Origin: Peptostreptococcaceae bacterium
GTDB taxonomy: Bacteria > Bacillota_A > Clostridia > Peptostreptococcales > Acidaminobacteraceae
DNA length: 18,732 bases
Assembly (NCBI GenBank): GCA_013619035.1
Contig: JABXKX010000370.1
Location: 1 to 18,732 of the forward strand
Reading direction: 5' to 3'
Both the position numbers and the translations under genes were made by a program. Below, in pieces: positions 7,383-15,562 of the stretch (positions are counted from its first letter, which is position 1; the number at the start of each line of letters is the position of its first letter). Under the pieces are notes generated by a model that saw nothing but the letters and a program-made list of their open reading frames with translations, did not search any database and was not told the origin of the DNA.

Positions 7383-7844
7383 ATGGAAGATAAATTTAGA
7401 ATGGGTGTTGAGCCTGATCCAGAACTAACCGGTATTGGTGGCTGGCTGATATTTGCAATGATAGGTTTAATCATAGATCCATTTAACATACTTATTAATT
7501 TAAGCAATGTATCAGAACTGATGACGGAAACAAATTTTATAAAACAGTTGGAAATCCCTATGGCATATTTTCATGTTGCTAAAGTTGGTTATATTGTATT
7601 ATTGGCACTCTCAATACTTATGTTGTATTTATTTTTTACAAAAAAGAGATTATATGTACTCAGTGTTTATGTGGATATTGGTATTAGAACCATCTTAATC
7701 ATTGCTTTGACGACTCTTGTAAAAAATGTACCAGCAATTTATGGCGAGTTGATGGTGTATTCAATTTTAGGTACTTTAGTTAATATCATAAGGATAATGT
7801 ATTATATTAAATCACAAAGAGTTAAAAATACATTTGTAAATTAA
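7383..7844 (+). CDS. DUF2569-like small integral membrane protein
   Basis: A 153-residue protein with four predicted membrane helices: about 18-38, 62-83, 95-115 and 122-140. It opens with GIGGWLIFAMIGLIIDPF, the typical start of DUF2569 proteins (E. coli YdgK group), whose function is unknown. The start at 7383 is supported by GGGAGAGG (7371-7378) just upstream. A perfect AAGGAGGTGA lies further up (7358-7367), too far for this ATG, and a TGA at 7365-7367 closes the frame, so no longer in-frame start exists. It appears monocistronic, between the agmatine cluster terminator and the giant protease gene, with no obvious functional partner. Confidence 0.75.
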   Translation: MEDKFRMGVEPDPELTGIGGWLIFAMIGLIIDPFNILINLSNVSELMTETNFIKQLEIPMAYFHVAKVGYIVLLALSILMLYLFFTKKRLYVLSVYVDIGIRTILIIALTTLVKNVPAIYGELMVYSILGTLVNIIRIMYYIKSQRVKNTFVN

Positions 7845-7881
7845 GCCAATCTTAAATAATCCTGAATTCTTTGTAAATTCG

Positions 7882-7910
7882 TTGACTTCATAATGTGTAT
7901 TCGATAACAT
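7882..7910 (+). promoter_or_regulatory. Candidate promoter upstream of the giant subtilase
   Basis: TTGACT (7882-7887) is followed after 17 bases by TAACAT (7905-7910). A separate TATAAT at 7922-7927 has no recognisable -35. Either would place the hairpin/T run at 7946-7969 inside the leader of the protease mRNA. Confidence 0.4.
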
Positions 7911-7945
7911 TATCAAGCAAGTATAATAGCTTGTAAATATACAAT

Positions 7946-7969
7946 AGATGCTATTAAGCATCTTTTTTT
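7946..7969 (+). terminator. Rho-independent terminator just upstream of the subtilase gene
   Basis: The perfect 7-bp stem AGATGCT (7946-7952) / AGCATCT (7957-7963) has an ATTA loop and runs straight into T7 (7963-7969). It can end the DUF2569 transcript. It lies downstream of the visible promoter-like sequences and only 27 bases before ATG 7997, so it could also act as an attenuator for the protease gene. Confidence 0.75.
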
Positions 7970-7996
7970 GTACAAGAGAGATATGTTGGAGGGGTT

Positions 7997-10900
7997 ATGA
8001 AGAGAATATTAGGGAGCATGATGTTATTATTGTTACTGTTTTCATCGTTTGTATTTGGTGAAGAAGAAACAATTATTATTATGTTAGAAGATGGAACGGT
8101 TGAAGAAAGACCGATTTCAGATTTTTTGGATAAAAGCGAAATGGGAATGGCTTCGTTATCAGTAAACACAGTAGAATCAGCTATAGAAAATGCCGAATCA
8201 CAAGAGAGTATTTTATTTGCTGAACCGGTCATTGAAGTGCAGTCAATTGGGAGCTATTCAAGTGATGATGATGCATGGCGATTCGAATACATAAATGCAA
8301 CTGATGTCATTAATGAAATCAGCGAAGATCTAAAAGACTCAACGGTTACAGTCGCTGTATTAGATACCGGTATTAGATCGGGTCTGACAGACATTAATAT
8401 TAAGGGAAGCAAGAACTTTTCATCAGATGGTGCTGAAAACGTTATAGAAGATCTACATGGTCATGGCTCACATGTAGCGGGGATTGTTGGCGCTAAGTTA
8501 AGTGGTGATGATATAGATGGTGTAGCACCAGGCGTTGATATATTGGTCGTGAAAGTTTTAAACAACTCAGGAAAAGGTACCAACCAAGGTGTCGCCGATG
8601 GGATAGAATACGCGATTTCTCAAGGTGTAGATGTTATCAATATGAGTTTGGGTAGTTCGATGCCAAGTGAGATTATTGAAGCAAAAATCAAAAAAGCTTT
8701 AGACAACAATATTATTGTTGTGTCTTCATCAGGGAATGATAGTAATTTATGGTTACCTGGAGAATACTATAATGATATTTATGTAAAGGAAAATAAAGGG
8801 ATAGTGGATCCGCATTTTGTTGGTTATCCAGCCGCATTTGATGGGGTAATATCAGTTGGTTCTTTAACAAAAAGAGATGATGTTAAGGAAGTCGGTATTT
8901 CTGATTTTTCTAATATTAGTAGTGAAGATTATTATAATAATCTTTGTGTACTAGACCTTGTTGCTCCAGGTAATGAAGTGGTTAGTTATAATGACTCTGG
9001 TATCTCAAAAAAATCAGGTACATCAATGGCATCACCACAAGTTGCAGCTTTAGCAGCTATTATGAAACATAAATATCCTGCAATGAAAACGGATGATTTA
9101 ATAGCTGTAATTTATGCAACAGCATATGATCCTGATATCAAAATACCAAATGTAAAAAAGCAAAACGGTCAATTTTATACAAGAGAAGATTATGTTGGTC
9201 ATGGTTTGATCAATGTTAAAAATGCCTATTATTTTTCAGGGATACAATCTTTGAAAATTGAAGGGGTATCAGAGTTTGAGTTTGATCAAACTAAGGATGA
9301 ATTGGTTGTTTATGTGCCTGCTACTCAGGAAAAAGCCGAGTTTTCAGGCTCTATTATTGATGGCTCTGCATTAAAAATGAATGATAATACGATTGATAAT
9401 TTGAATCAAACAATCAGTCTAGACAGTCCGGAAACAATTGTTAATTTCACCGCAGAATTTGGTGGTGTTTCGAGAACACATAAAATCACTATTATAAAAG
9501 AACAAGCCAAATTAGATACACTAGTTGTTAAAAATGGTGAATCTTCTATTGATACGACTATTGATTTAAGTAAAAGTGCTCAACAGGTGATAATTGATTC
9601 GAGTATTAACTCAGTAACACTTTCATTAACATCTGAGAATTCAAATATCTATATTAACGGTGAAAAAATATCAACTAAAAATTTTGATATGACAAAGGAT
9701 AATACAACGGTTTTAATAGAAGTCAAACTAAAAGTAGAAGAGTCAGTTGTAGAAATATATACACTTGAACTGGCTAGAGCAGAAAATAAATATAAGTTAA
9801 ATGACATAAAAGTACTTGATAAGTCAATCGAGGGATTTGATTCTAATGTAAAAAACTATGATTTAGGGACATTATCTTATAACGATGTTATTGATGTCGT
9901 TGGAGTAGGGATTGCCAATAGTTTTACATATAGTCTTAACAATGGTACCTATCAAAGTAATGGTAAATTTGATAGTACGCTTTTAACTGATACAAATGAA
10001 CTTAAGATGAAAGCAACACATGAAGATGGCACTGAAACCATATATACATTAACCTTTAAAATGGATGATGGCTTAGGGTTAAAATCTATGATTGTAACAG
10101 TAAGTAATGGCTATTCTGTTGAAGAAAAAGTTTTTACTGAGAATAATTTATCAATAGAGTTGGAAACCTTCTGGACATCTGCGTCAATTAATTTAATACC
10201 AGAAAAAGAAGGTGTAACCATTGACTGTGAATACAATGGCGATAAAATTATGATTGGTGGGGGATATGGCATAAAACCTGGACTCAATCGATATGTCATA
10301 ACTGTTTCTGACGGTACTAGAACAAAAAAATATACAATCGAAATGAATACGCCAGTGACAGCTGCATTAGAAGGTATTGATATCACGTCAAGTTTTGAGT
10401 CTGATGATATTGGTGTGTATAAGAACATCGGATCGATAGATGACTCTACTGAATTAAAAGGTGTTGTTTCAACGACTGCAGATAGAATCAATATTGCTTT
10501 AGATTTTAATCTTGATGTAGACTATAAAGTTTGGATGGACGGCCAATTGATTAGAGGTTTAGGCTATGGTGATACCAATTCATTCTTCTATAATAATATT
10601 ATTTTAGGAGACTTTTCTAAAGGTAGTCATGAACTAAAAATTCAGATGACAAAATCAACAACCGATTCTGACGTGATTGAAAAGATAATACAATTAGAGG
10701 TTGTTGATCCATTAACACTTTCAGAAGTCACTTTAACAGGTGATGATATTAGCTTAATGGACTTTAATTCTAATACAGAAACTTATGATATTGGTGTTTT
10801 AGATACTGTGAATGAACTCACATTTAAAACAACAGCTGAATTACATGACTACAGTTCTGTAAAAGTTTTTTTTGATGATGTAGAAGAGAGTAATCCAGAA

Positions 10901-12517
10901 GTTTTGATTACTTTAGATAAAACTTATCCTAAGAAAGTTGAAGTTAAGATTATTAGTCCAATTGCTATGGAAAGTAAAGTATATACCATCAACTTAACGA
11001 AAAGAACTATCAGTTCAGATGTTTCATTATCAAGTCTTAAATTTAACGGAAAATCATTAACCTCAGGTTCAGATACATATGAGTTAACGAGTCCATACAA
11101 TGTATCAAGCGGGACTATTTTGGTTGCACCTGCGAAGTATTCAACGGTTAAGATTAATGGTGAAACATGTGTGCAAAAGACTGTGAGTCTTAAAACAGGT
11201 AAAAATAATATTGCCATAGAAGTAACCGCAGAAGATGGTAGTCAAACAACTTACACTCTTATTGTTACTCGACAAGAAGCACCACCTAAACCAGAACCTA
11301 AGCCTGATAGTGACTCTTCAAGCGGTGGTTCTTCAAGTGGAGGATCTTCTGGTGGATTTGTATTTATTCCACCACCAATCCCAGGTTCAGAGCCTGTGAA
11401 ACCTGAAGATAAAGTAAAAAGCGTTAGACGTTCTGATGGTTCTATAACCAAAGGTATTGAAGTTAATAAAGATAGGATAAAAGATGTCATTGCAGATGAT
11501 AAACAGGAAAACATTTCTGTGAATACAGATTCAGATGATGTTACAGAAGTGATAATTGATACAGAAGTTTTAAAATCTATTCAGAGATCTGAAAAACCTT
11601 TAGAAGTCAATTACGGTAAAGTTTCATTTGTTATGAACAGGGAAGTATTAGAGAGTTTCGGGGAAGAAAAATTAACCGTTTCAGTAGAAGCTGTTGATCT
11701 TAGTGATAAATTCCTCGTATCGGAAGTCTATGAAATGGATATATTTTCAGATGATAAAAAAGCTGAGATTACGATTCCGGTTCCAATTGTATTAACTTAT
11801 AATCAAGAGAAGGTTAAAAATAAAGATCATTTAGCAGTATTCTATTATGATGAACTTAAAAAAGAGTGGCTATATGTTGGTGGTAAAATCATTGCTGAGG
11901 GTCAAATCGCTTTTGAAGCAAAACACTTCTCTAAATATGCCATCAGAGAAAACAGTAAAACATTCGATGATATACAAGCACATTGGGCTAAAGAAGCAAT
12001 TGAATCATTGGCTTCTAGAGAAATTACCAGTGGTATAAATGCATTTGAGTTTGCACCAAATAAAACTTTAACCAATGCAGAGTTTGTTGTTTTACTTACA
12101 AAAGTATTGAACTTAGATGATACTAAAACAACTGCACAGTATGTCAATATTTCTAAAGAAGATTGGTATGCACCATTCTTTGATAAAGCAGCTTCAGCAG
12201 GTTTACTAATCAATACTTACAGTATAGACTTTGAACCGAATGAACCTATTAAACGTGAGGAAATGGCCAGTTTATTAATAGATGCGTATTCGTATTATTT
12301 AAAGAAAGATAAAACTGAGCTTATAAAAGCACATGATGGATTTGCTGAAGATGCATCAATGGTTTCAACGCATTTTGTAAATTCGGTTAAAATGACTTAT
12401 GAGCTCCAATTAATTGTTGGGGATACTCAGAATAATTTTAATCCTCAAGAAGGTGCAACTAGAGCAGAAGCAGCTGTTGTAATTAGAAAATTATTGATAT
12501 TATTAGAATTGTTATAA
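7997..12517 (+). CDS. Giant SLH-anchored subtilisin-like (S8) surface protease
   Basis: A 1506-residue exported protease. Order: signal peptide (1-21, KR then an LLLLL core); a short pro-region to about 95; and an S8 catalytic domain about 95-415. Its full catalytic set is Asp123 (AVLDTG), His156 (HGSHVAG), oxyanion Asn247 (SSGN) and Ser343 (GTSMASP). About seven cadherin-like beta-sandwich modules of 80-110 residues follow (about 415-1092), each ending in a 'YT(L/I).(V/F/L)' strand, with a Pro-rich then Ser/Gly-rich linker at 1095-1137. An all-beta domain of unknown role spans 1138-1318. Three SLH domains lie at about 1323-1366, 1382-1425 and 1449-1495 (the last two with REE/TRAE-type motifs, the first TNAE). 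SLH domains bind pyruvylated cell-wall polymer, so the enzyme should stay on the outer surface and probably degrades proteins or processes surface proteins. GGAGGGG precedes the ATG. A paralogue begins at 15563. Confidence 0.9.
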   Translation: MKRILGSMMLLLLLFSSFVFGEEETIIIMLEDGTVEERPISDFLDKSEMGMASLSVNTVESAIENAESQESILFAEPVIEVQSIGSYSSDDDAWRFEYINATDVINEISEDLKDSTVTVAVLDTGIRSGLTDINIKGSKNFSSDGAENVIEDLHGHGSHVAGIVGAKLSGDDIDGVAPGVDILVVKVLNNSGKGTNQGVADGIEYAISQGVDVINMSLGSSMPSEIIEAKIKKALDNNIIVVSSSGNDSNLWLPGEYYNDIYVKENKGIVDPHFVGYPAAFDGVISVGSLTKRDDVKEVGISDFSNISSEDYYNNLCVLDLVAPGNEVVSYNDSGISKKSGTSMASPQVAALAAIMKHKYPAMKTDDLIAVIYATAYDPDIKIPNVKKQNGQFYTREDYVGHGLINVKNAYYFSGIQSLKIEGVSEFEFDQTKDELVVYVPATQEKAEFSGSIIDGSALKMNDNTIDNLNQTISLDSPETIVNFTAEFGGVSRTHKITIIKEQAKLDTLVVKNGESSIDTTIDLSKSAQQVIIDSSINSVTLSLTSENSNIYINGEKISTKNFDMTKDNTTVLIEVKLKVEESVVEIYTLELARAENKYKLNDIKVLDKSIEGFDSNVKNYDLGTLSYNDVIDVVGVGIANSFTYSLNNGTYQSNGKFDSTLLTDTNELKMKATHEDGTETIYTLTFKMDDGLGLKSMIVTVSNGYSVEEKVFTENNLSIELETFWTSASINLIPEKEGVTIDCEYNGDKIMIGGGYGIKPGLNRYVITVSDGTRTKKYTIEMNTPVTAALEGIDITSSFESDDIGVYKNIGSIDDSTELKGVVSTTADRINIALDFNLDVDYKVWMDGQLIRGLGYGDTNSFFYNNIILGDFSKGSHELKIQMTKSTTDSDVIEKIIQLEVVDPLTLSEVTLTGDDISLMDFNSNTETYDIGVLDTVNELTFKTTAELHDYSSVKVFFDDVEESNPEVLITLDKTYPKKVEVKIISPIAMESKVYTINLTKRTISSDVSLSSLKFNGKSLTSGSDTYELTSPYNVSSGTILVAPAKYSTVKINGETCVQKTVSLKTGKNNIAIEVTAEDGSQTTYTLIVTRQEAPPKPEPKPDSDSSSGGSSSGGSSGGFVFIPPPIPGSEPVKPEDKVKSVRRSDGSITKGIEVNKDRIKDVIADDKQENISVNTDSDDVTEVIIDTEVLKSIQRSEKPLEVNYGKVSFVMNREVLESFGEEKLTVSVEAVDLSDKFLVSEVYEMDIFSDDKKAEITIPVPIVLTYNQEKVKNKDHLAVFYYDELKKEWLYVGGKIIAEGQIAFEAKHFSKYAIRENSKTFDDIQAHWAKEAIESLASREITSGINAFEFAPNKTLTNAEFVVLLTKVLNLDDTKTTAQYVNISKEDWYAPFFDKAASAGLLINTYSIDFEPNEPIKREEMASLLIDAYSYYLKKDKTELIKAHDGFAEDASMVSTHFVNSVKMTYELQLIVGDTQNNFNPQEGATRAEAAVVIRKLLILLELL

Positions 12518-12519
12518 AA

Positions 12520-12560
12520 AATGACCGAACATAAAAATATGTTCGGTCATTACTTTTTTT
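12520..12560. terminator. Bidirectional terminator between subtilase and aminopeptidase genes
   Basis: A perfect 13-bp inverted repeat, ATGACCGAACATA (12521-12533) and its complement (12538-12550), surrounds an AAAA loop, with T7 on the right (12554-12560) and an A run on the left. It serves the two convergent genes; the T run overlaps the aminopeptidase stop codon. Confidence 0.92.
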
Positions 12561-13788
12561 AGAATGCCCAGTTACCATCTTTAAAGATTTGTACTGTATT
12601 GCCGTTCTTCTCGTAAGCGATAATTTCCAGTTCTTTACTACCCACCATAAAGTCCACATGGATTAAACTGAAGTTAGCACCTCTTTTTGTTAACTCTTCT
12701 TGAGTGGCTTCAGAACCACCCTTCATAGCATAAGAGTAAGCTCTACCAAGTGCAAAGTGACAAGAAGCATTTTCATCAAACAAAGTGTTGTTAAATAAAA
12801 TACCTGTATTTGATATTGGAGAATCATCTTGAACCAGTGCTACTTCACCTAAGTACTTGGCACCATCATCATTCGCCATTAATTTTTCTAAAACATCATA
12901 ACCTTTATCTGCATAGAAATCTACAACTTTACCATCTTTAAATGTAAAACCAAAACCATCTACTAATTTACCGTTTAAACTCAATGGTTTAGTTGCTTTT
13001 AGTGTACCATTTACTTTTAATTGATGAGGTGTTGTAAACACTTCTTCCGTTGGAATGTTGGCTACATAAGGCACACCTGCTTGAGATTCTTTAGAACCAC
13101 CCATCCAGCAATGATCATCTGCTAAGTATACTTCCAAATCAGTTCCTGGTGCTTTGTAAACCAATTTTTCAAAATCTTTATCATTAAAGAAATCTCTATA
13201 TTTCTTGAGATTTTTATCATGTTGTTGCCATGCAGCCACTGGATCGTTTTGATCAACTCTAGTAGCTTCGAAAATCTTGTCCCATAACTTAGCAGTAGCA
13301 TTTTCTAAAGAGTCTTCAGGGAAAACACTCATTGCCCATGCGTCAGAAGGAACCGCTACGATTGACCATTTAGTGATACCAGTCATTCTATATTTCATAA
13401 TAGGCGCGACTGCTTGAGAAACAGTTTTCTGATTTTTGGCAATTAAATCACCATCAATTTCTTTTAATAACTCTGGATCTGGAGCCATAACAAATAATTG
13501 GTGATAATTATCTTTGTACATCGCTTCTAATTGATCTACTTTCCATTGTGGGAATTTATCAAAAACAAATTCTTTACCATTTAAGTAACGGATTACTTGC
13601 ATCTGATCATCTGAAAATTGGAATTCAACATGTTTTGCACCAGCTTCATAAGCTTTTTTCATAATTTTTCTAGCAAGTGGTAAAGCGGCTTCATTACCTG
13701 ATAATAGTAAACCTTCTTTTTCTTGAAGATTAACACCAACTTTAACAGCTAGTTCAGCGTATTTTTCTAATTGTTGATCTAAAGTCAT
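12559..13788 (-). CDS. M29-family metallo-aminopeptidase (AmpS/aminopeptidase T type)
   Basis: A 409-residue cytoplasmic exopeptidase of the expected family length, removing N-terminal residues from peptides with two metal ions. Metal-ligand and active-site motifs of M29 are all visible: NIPTEEV (Glu248/249), LGEVALV (Glu315), NASCHFALGRAYSYA (His344, Tyr351) and HVDFMVG (His377, Asp379). No signal peptide. ATG 13788-13786 follows AAAGGAG on the minus strand. It is a single leftward gene, convergent with the SLH protease, and would complete breakdown of peptides imported after extracellular proteolysis (inference). Substrate preference within M29 cannot be read from sequence. Confidence 0.94.
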   Translation of the reverse strand: MTLDQQLEKYAELAVKVGVNLQEKEGLLLSGNEAALPLARKIMKKAYEAGAKHVEFQFSDDQMQVIRYLNGKEFVFDKFPQWKVDQLEAMYKDNYHQLFVMAPDPELLKEIDGDLIAKNQKTVSQAVAPIMKYRMTGITKWSIVAVPSDAWAMSVFPEDSLENATAKLWDKIFEATRVDQNDPVAAWQQHDKNLKKYRDFFNDKDFEKLVYKAPGTDLEVYLADDHCWMGGSKESQAGVPYVANIPTEEVFTTPHQLKVNGTLKATKPLSLNGKLVDGFGFTFKDGKVVDFYADKGYDVLEKLMANDDGAKYLGEVALVQDDSPISNTGILFNNTLFDENASCHFALGRAYSYAMKGGSEATQEELTKRGANFSLIHVDFMVGSKELEIIAYEKNGNTVQIFKDGNWAF

Positions 13789-13819
13789 AATGGTCTCCTT
13801 TTTAATTCGTATATCGTAA

Positions 13820-13890
13820 TATCTACCCTTATAATAGCAGAAATCAATTCTTATGAAAAGTTTTTTATCGTTAAAGAACTTTTTGTGTCA
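13820..13890 (-). promoter_or_regulatory. Candidate promoters of the aminopeptidase gene
   Basis: On the minus strand, TTTTCA then 17 bases then TATTAT lies about 50-80 bases before the ATG. A consensus TTGACA followed after 16 bases by GATAAA lies further upstream. Either could serve; no operator was identified. Confidence 0.35.
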
Positions 13891-13897
13891 ATAATTT

Positions 13898-13943
13898 AAG
13901 ATTATTGTCAAAATGTACAATCTTTTGTATGACGTGGTATAAT
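13898..13943 (+). promoter_or_regulatory. Extended -10 promoter with dyad, for the lipoprotein operon
   Basis: A perfect TATAAT (13938-13943) preceded by TGG makes an extended -10; TGTACA (13914-13919) at 18 bases is a possible -35. An imperfect dyad covers the -35: AAGATT (13898-13903) with AATCTT (13919-13924) and ATTGT (13904-13908) with ACAAT (13917-13921). It suggests an operator. Predicted start is near 13950, about 40 bases before the lipoprotein gene. Confidence 0.55.
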
Positions 13944-13991
13944 TAGAGTATGGTCATGAACTAAATAAAACAAAAGAAAAAGGGGTTATGA

Positions 13992-14276
13992 ATGAAAAAA
14001 ATAGTATTAATAATGATGATAGTAGTATTGATTGTATCATTAACAAGTTGTTTCCCAGGGGATAAAGTAGAAGGTGATAAACCCGCCGGTTTCTTCTCAG
14101 GAATACTTCATGGATGGATTGCGCCAATCTCTTTGGTTGTTTCATTGTTTAAAGACAATGTTAAAATGTTTGAAGTCATCAACAGTGGATTTTGGTATGA
14201 ATTTGGATTCTATATTGCTATTATAGGTGGTTTTGGTGGTATTTCACTAAGCAGAAAAAAGAGAAAAGATGATTAG
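13992..14276 (+). CDS. Small predicted membrane lipoprotein
   Basis: A 94-residue protein with a lipoprotein signal (KK, hydrophobic core, lipobox LTSC with Cys20). The mature part has two hydrophobic stretches (about 38-52 and 69-87), the second rich in Gly (IAIIGGFGGISLS) and ended by a basic RKKRK tail. Small proteins with this layout (lipobox, 'GxxHGWIxPxS', 'GFWYEFGFYIA') recur in Gram-positive and other bacteria, to my recollection, without a known function. Start chosen at ATG 13992, with AAGGGG 6-10 bases upstream; an ATG at 13988 is out of frame. First gene of an apparent operon. Confidence 0.72.
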   Translation: MKKIVLIMMIVVLIVSLTSCFPGDKVEGDKPAGFFSGILHGWIAPISLVVSLFKDNVKMFEVINSGFWYEFGFYIAIIGGFGGISLSRKKRKDD

Positions 14277-14284
14277 GTGAATTG

Positions 14285-14818
14285 ATGACAGAATTAGAAA
14301 CACAAATAGGCATTATAGAGATTAGAGAAGCTCATGTAAATGATGCTAAAGAGATTGTTGAATTTAAAAATTGGGTCACTGGAGAAGTTGATTACCATAC
14401 TTATGGAGCAAATGATTATAACATTTGCCTTCATGATGAAGAAAAGATCATTGAGATGTTTGATCAAAGACCCAATTGTCTATTTTTAGTTGCTGTTTTT
14501 AAGAATGAAATTGTCGCTGTGGCTACTTTATCCGGTGGGGCGAAAGAACGCGTAGCCCACCGCGCTAATATAGGTATCACAGTAGCTAAAAGATTTTGGA
14601 GATTGGGTATTGGTAAAAAAATGATGCAAGTTATCATTGATTATTCAATAGAAAATCCTATTTTAACAAAGTTAGAATTATTGGTGCATCAAGACAATAG
14701 AGCGGCTATAAAGCTGTACAATCAACTAGGATTTTTTAGAGAAGGTTTGATGCAAAGGCATTTCAAAATTGAAGGTCGTTATTATGATGGCATCAGAATG
14801 GGGTTATTGGTAGAATGA
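14285..14818 (+). CDS. GNAT-family N-acetyltransferase
   Basis: A 177-residue GCN5-related acetyltransferase, transferring acetyl from acetyl-CoA to an unknown amine. The acetyl-CoA loop is visible as ITVAKRFWRLGIGKKMM (R-x-G-I-G-K), followed by the family's LELLVHQDNRAAIKLYNQLGFFREG strand-helix, close to RimI/PhnO-like and ribosomal-protein or small-molecule acetylases. Start chosen at ATG 14285, with AGGTGA (14275-14280) 4 bases upstream; a TTG at 14282 is too near that site. It overlaps the next gene by 4 bases (ATGA), so the two are translationally coupled. Substrate not predictable. Confidence 0.9.
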   Translation: MTELETQIGIIEIREAHVNDAKEIVEFKNWVTGEVDYHTYGANDYNICLHDEEKIIEMFDQRPNCLFLVAVFKNEIVAVATLSGGAKERVAHRANIGITVAKRFWRLGIGKKMMQVIIDYSIENPILTKLELLVHQDNRAAIKLYNQLGFFREGLMQRHFKIEGRYYDGIRMGLLVE

Positions 14819-15552
14819 GTTGGTATTTGATAAAGAAAATTAATAATACATTGTATAAAATATCAGAAAATAAACATTGGGAAAAAACCAATATGTATTA
14901 TCTGATTGGTAAAGAAAGGAATCTCTTAATTGATACAGGGACAGGCATAAAGCCGTTAAAATCAGTTTTATTAGAGATTGATGATAAACCCATTGATGTG
15001 GTCTTAACACATGCGCATTGGGATCATATGGGGAATATTCATGAGTTTGAAGATGTTTATGTCCATCAATTGGATTTGAAGTGGGTTCAACAGGGATTAC
15101 CGATTCCAGAATCATATATCAAGGAAATGATGTTAAAGAATGTAGATGAAGCATATTTAACTGATTTTACATACCCAGCGTTATATCATAAAAATGCAAA
15201 AGATATTTCAAAATATGATTTTGTGGGCATAAATATAATTCATACACCTGGTCATTCGCCTGGATCGGTTTGTTTATATGATAACTCCAATGACATTCTG
15301 TTTTCTGGTGATATATTGTATGAGGGAACCATCTATTGTCACTATGAAAGTACCAATCCAAAAGATCTATATGAGTCAATAAAACATATAAAAAAACTTA
15401 AAATTAAAAAGATTTTATCGGGTCATTACAGTGATCCTAATCTAGCAATTATTAACGATTTATATGAAATCATGGTTGAGTTTGAGAACGAAAATTTACT
15501 ACACCATGGTGGTGGGGTGAGATGTAAGGAGAGTATTTGTCTACAACTGTAA
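14815..15552 (+). CDS. Metallo-beta-lactamase-fold hydrolase
   Basis: A 245-residue cytoplasmic hydrolase with the complete MBL metal set: HAHWDH (His66, His68, Asp70, His71), His147 in HTPGHSPGS, Asp166 in FSGDILY and His204 in SGHY. The layout is that of the broad glyoxalase-II/quorum-quenching-like group, which cleaves thioesters, lactones or similar bonds; the exact substrate is unknown. There is no signal peptide, arguing against a beta-lactamase. The start overlaps the acetyltransferase stop (ATGA), and the stop codon overlaps the ribosome binding site of the second giant protease, so all appear to be one operon. Confidence 0.9.
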   Translation: MSWYLIKKINNTLYKISENKHWEKTNMYYLIGKERNLLIDTGTGIKPLKSVLLEIDDKPIDVVLTHAHWDHMGNIHEFEDVYVHQLDLKWVQQGLPIPESYIKEMMLKNVDEAYLTDFTYPALYHKNAKDISKYDFVGINIIHTPGHSPGSVCLYDNSNDILFSGDILYEGTIYCHYESTNPKDLYESIKHIKKLKIKKILSGHYSDPNLAIINDLYEIMVEFENENLLHHGGGVRCKESICLQL

Positions 15553-15562
15553 GGAGAGGCTT

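Noticed and set aside
11320..11365. Ser/Gly-codon direct repeats (TCTTCAAGTGG-type) as a possible mobile or CRISPR repeat
   Set aside because: They encode a Ser/Gly linker inside the protease and follow codon repetition; spacing does not fit CRISPR.
10111..12213. Several antisense open frames of 87-126 codons opposite the subtilase gene
   Set aside because: They lack ribosome binding sites and family features, and lie fully opposite a well-supported coding frame; they are shadows.
14815..15552. Beta-lactamase resistance gene
   Set aside because: Only the MBL fold is shared; there is no signal peptide and the motif spacing is that of general MBL hydrolases.
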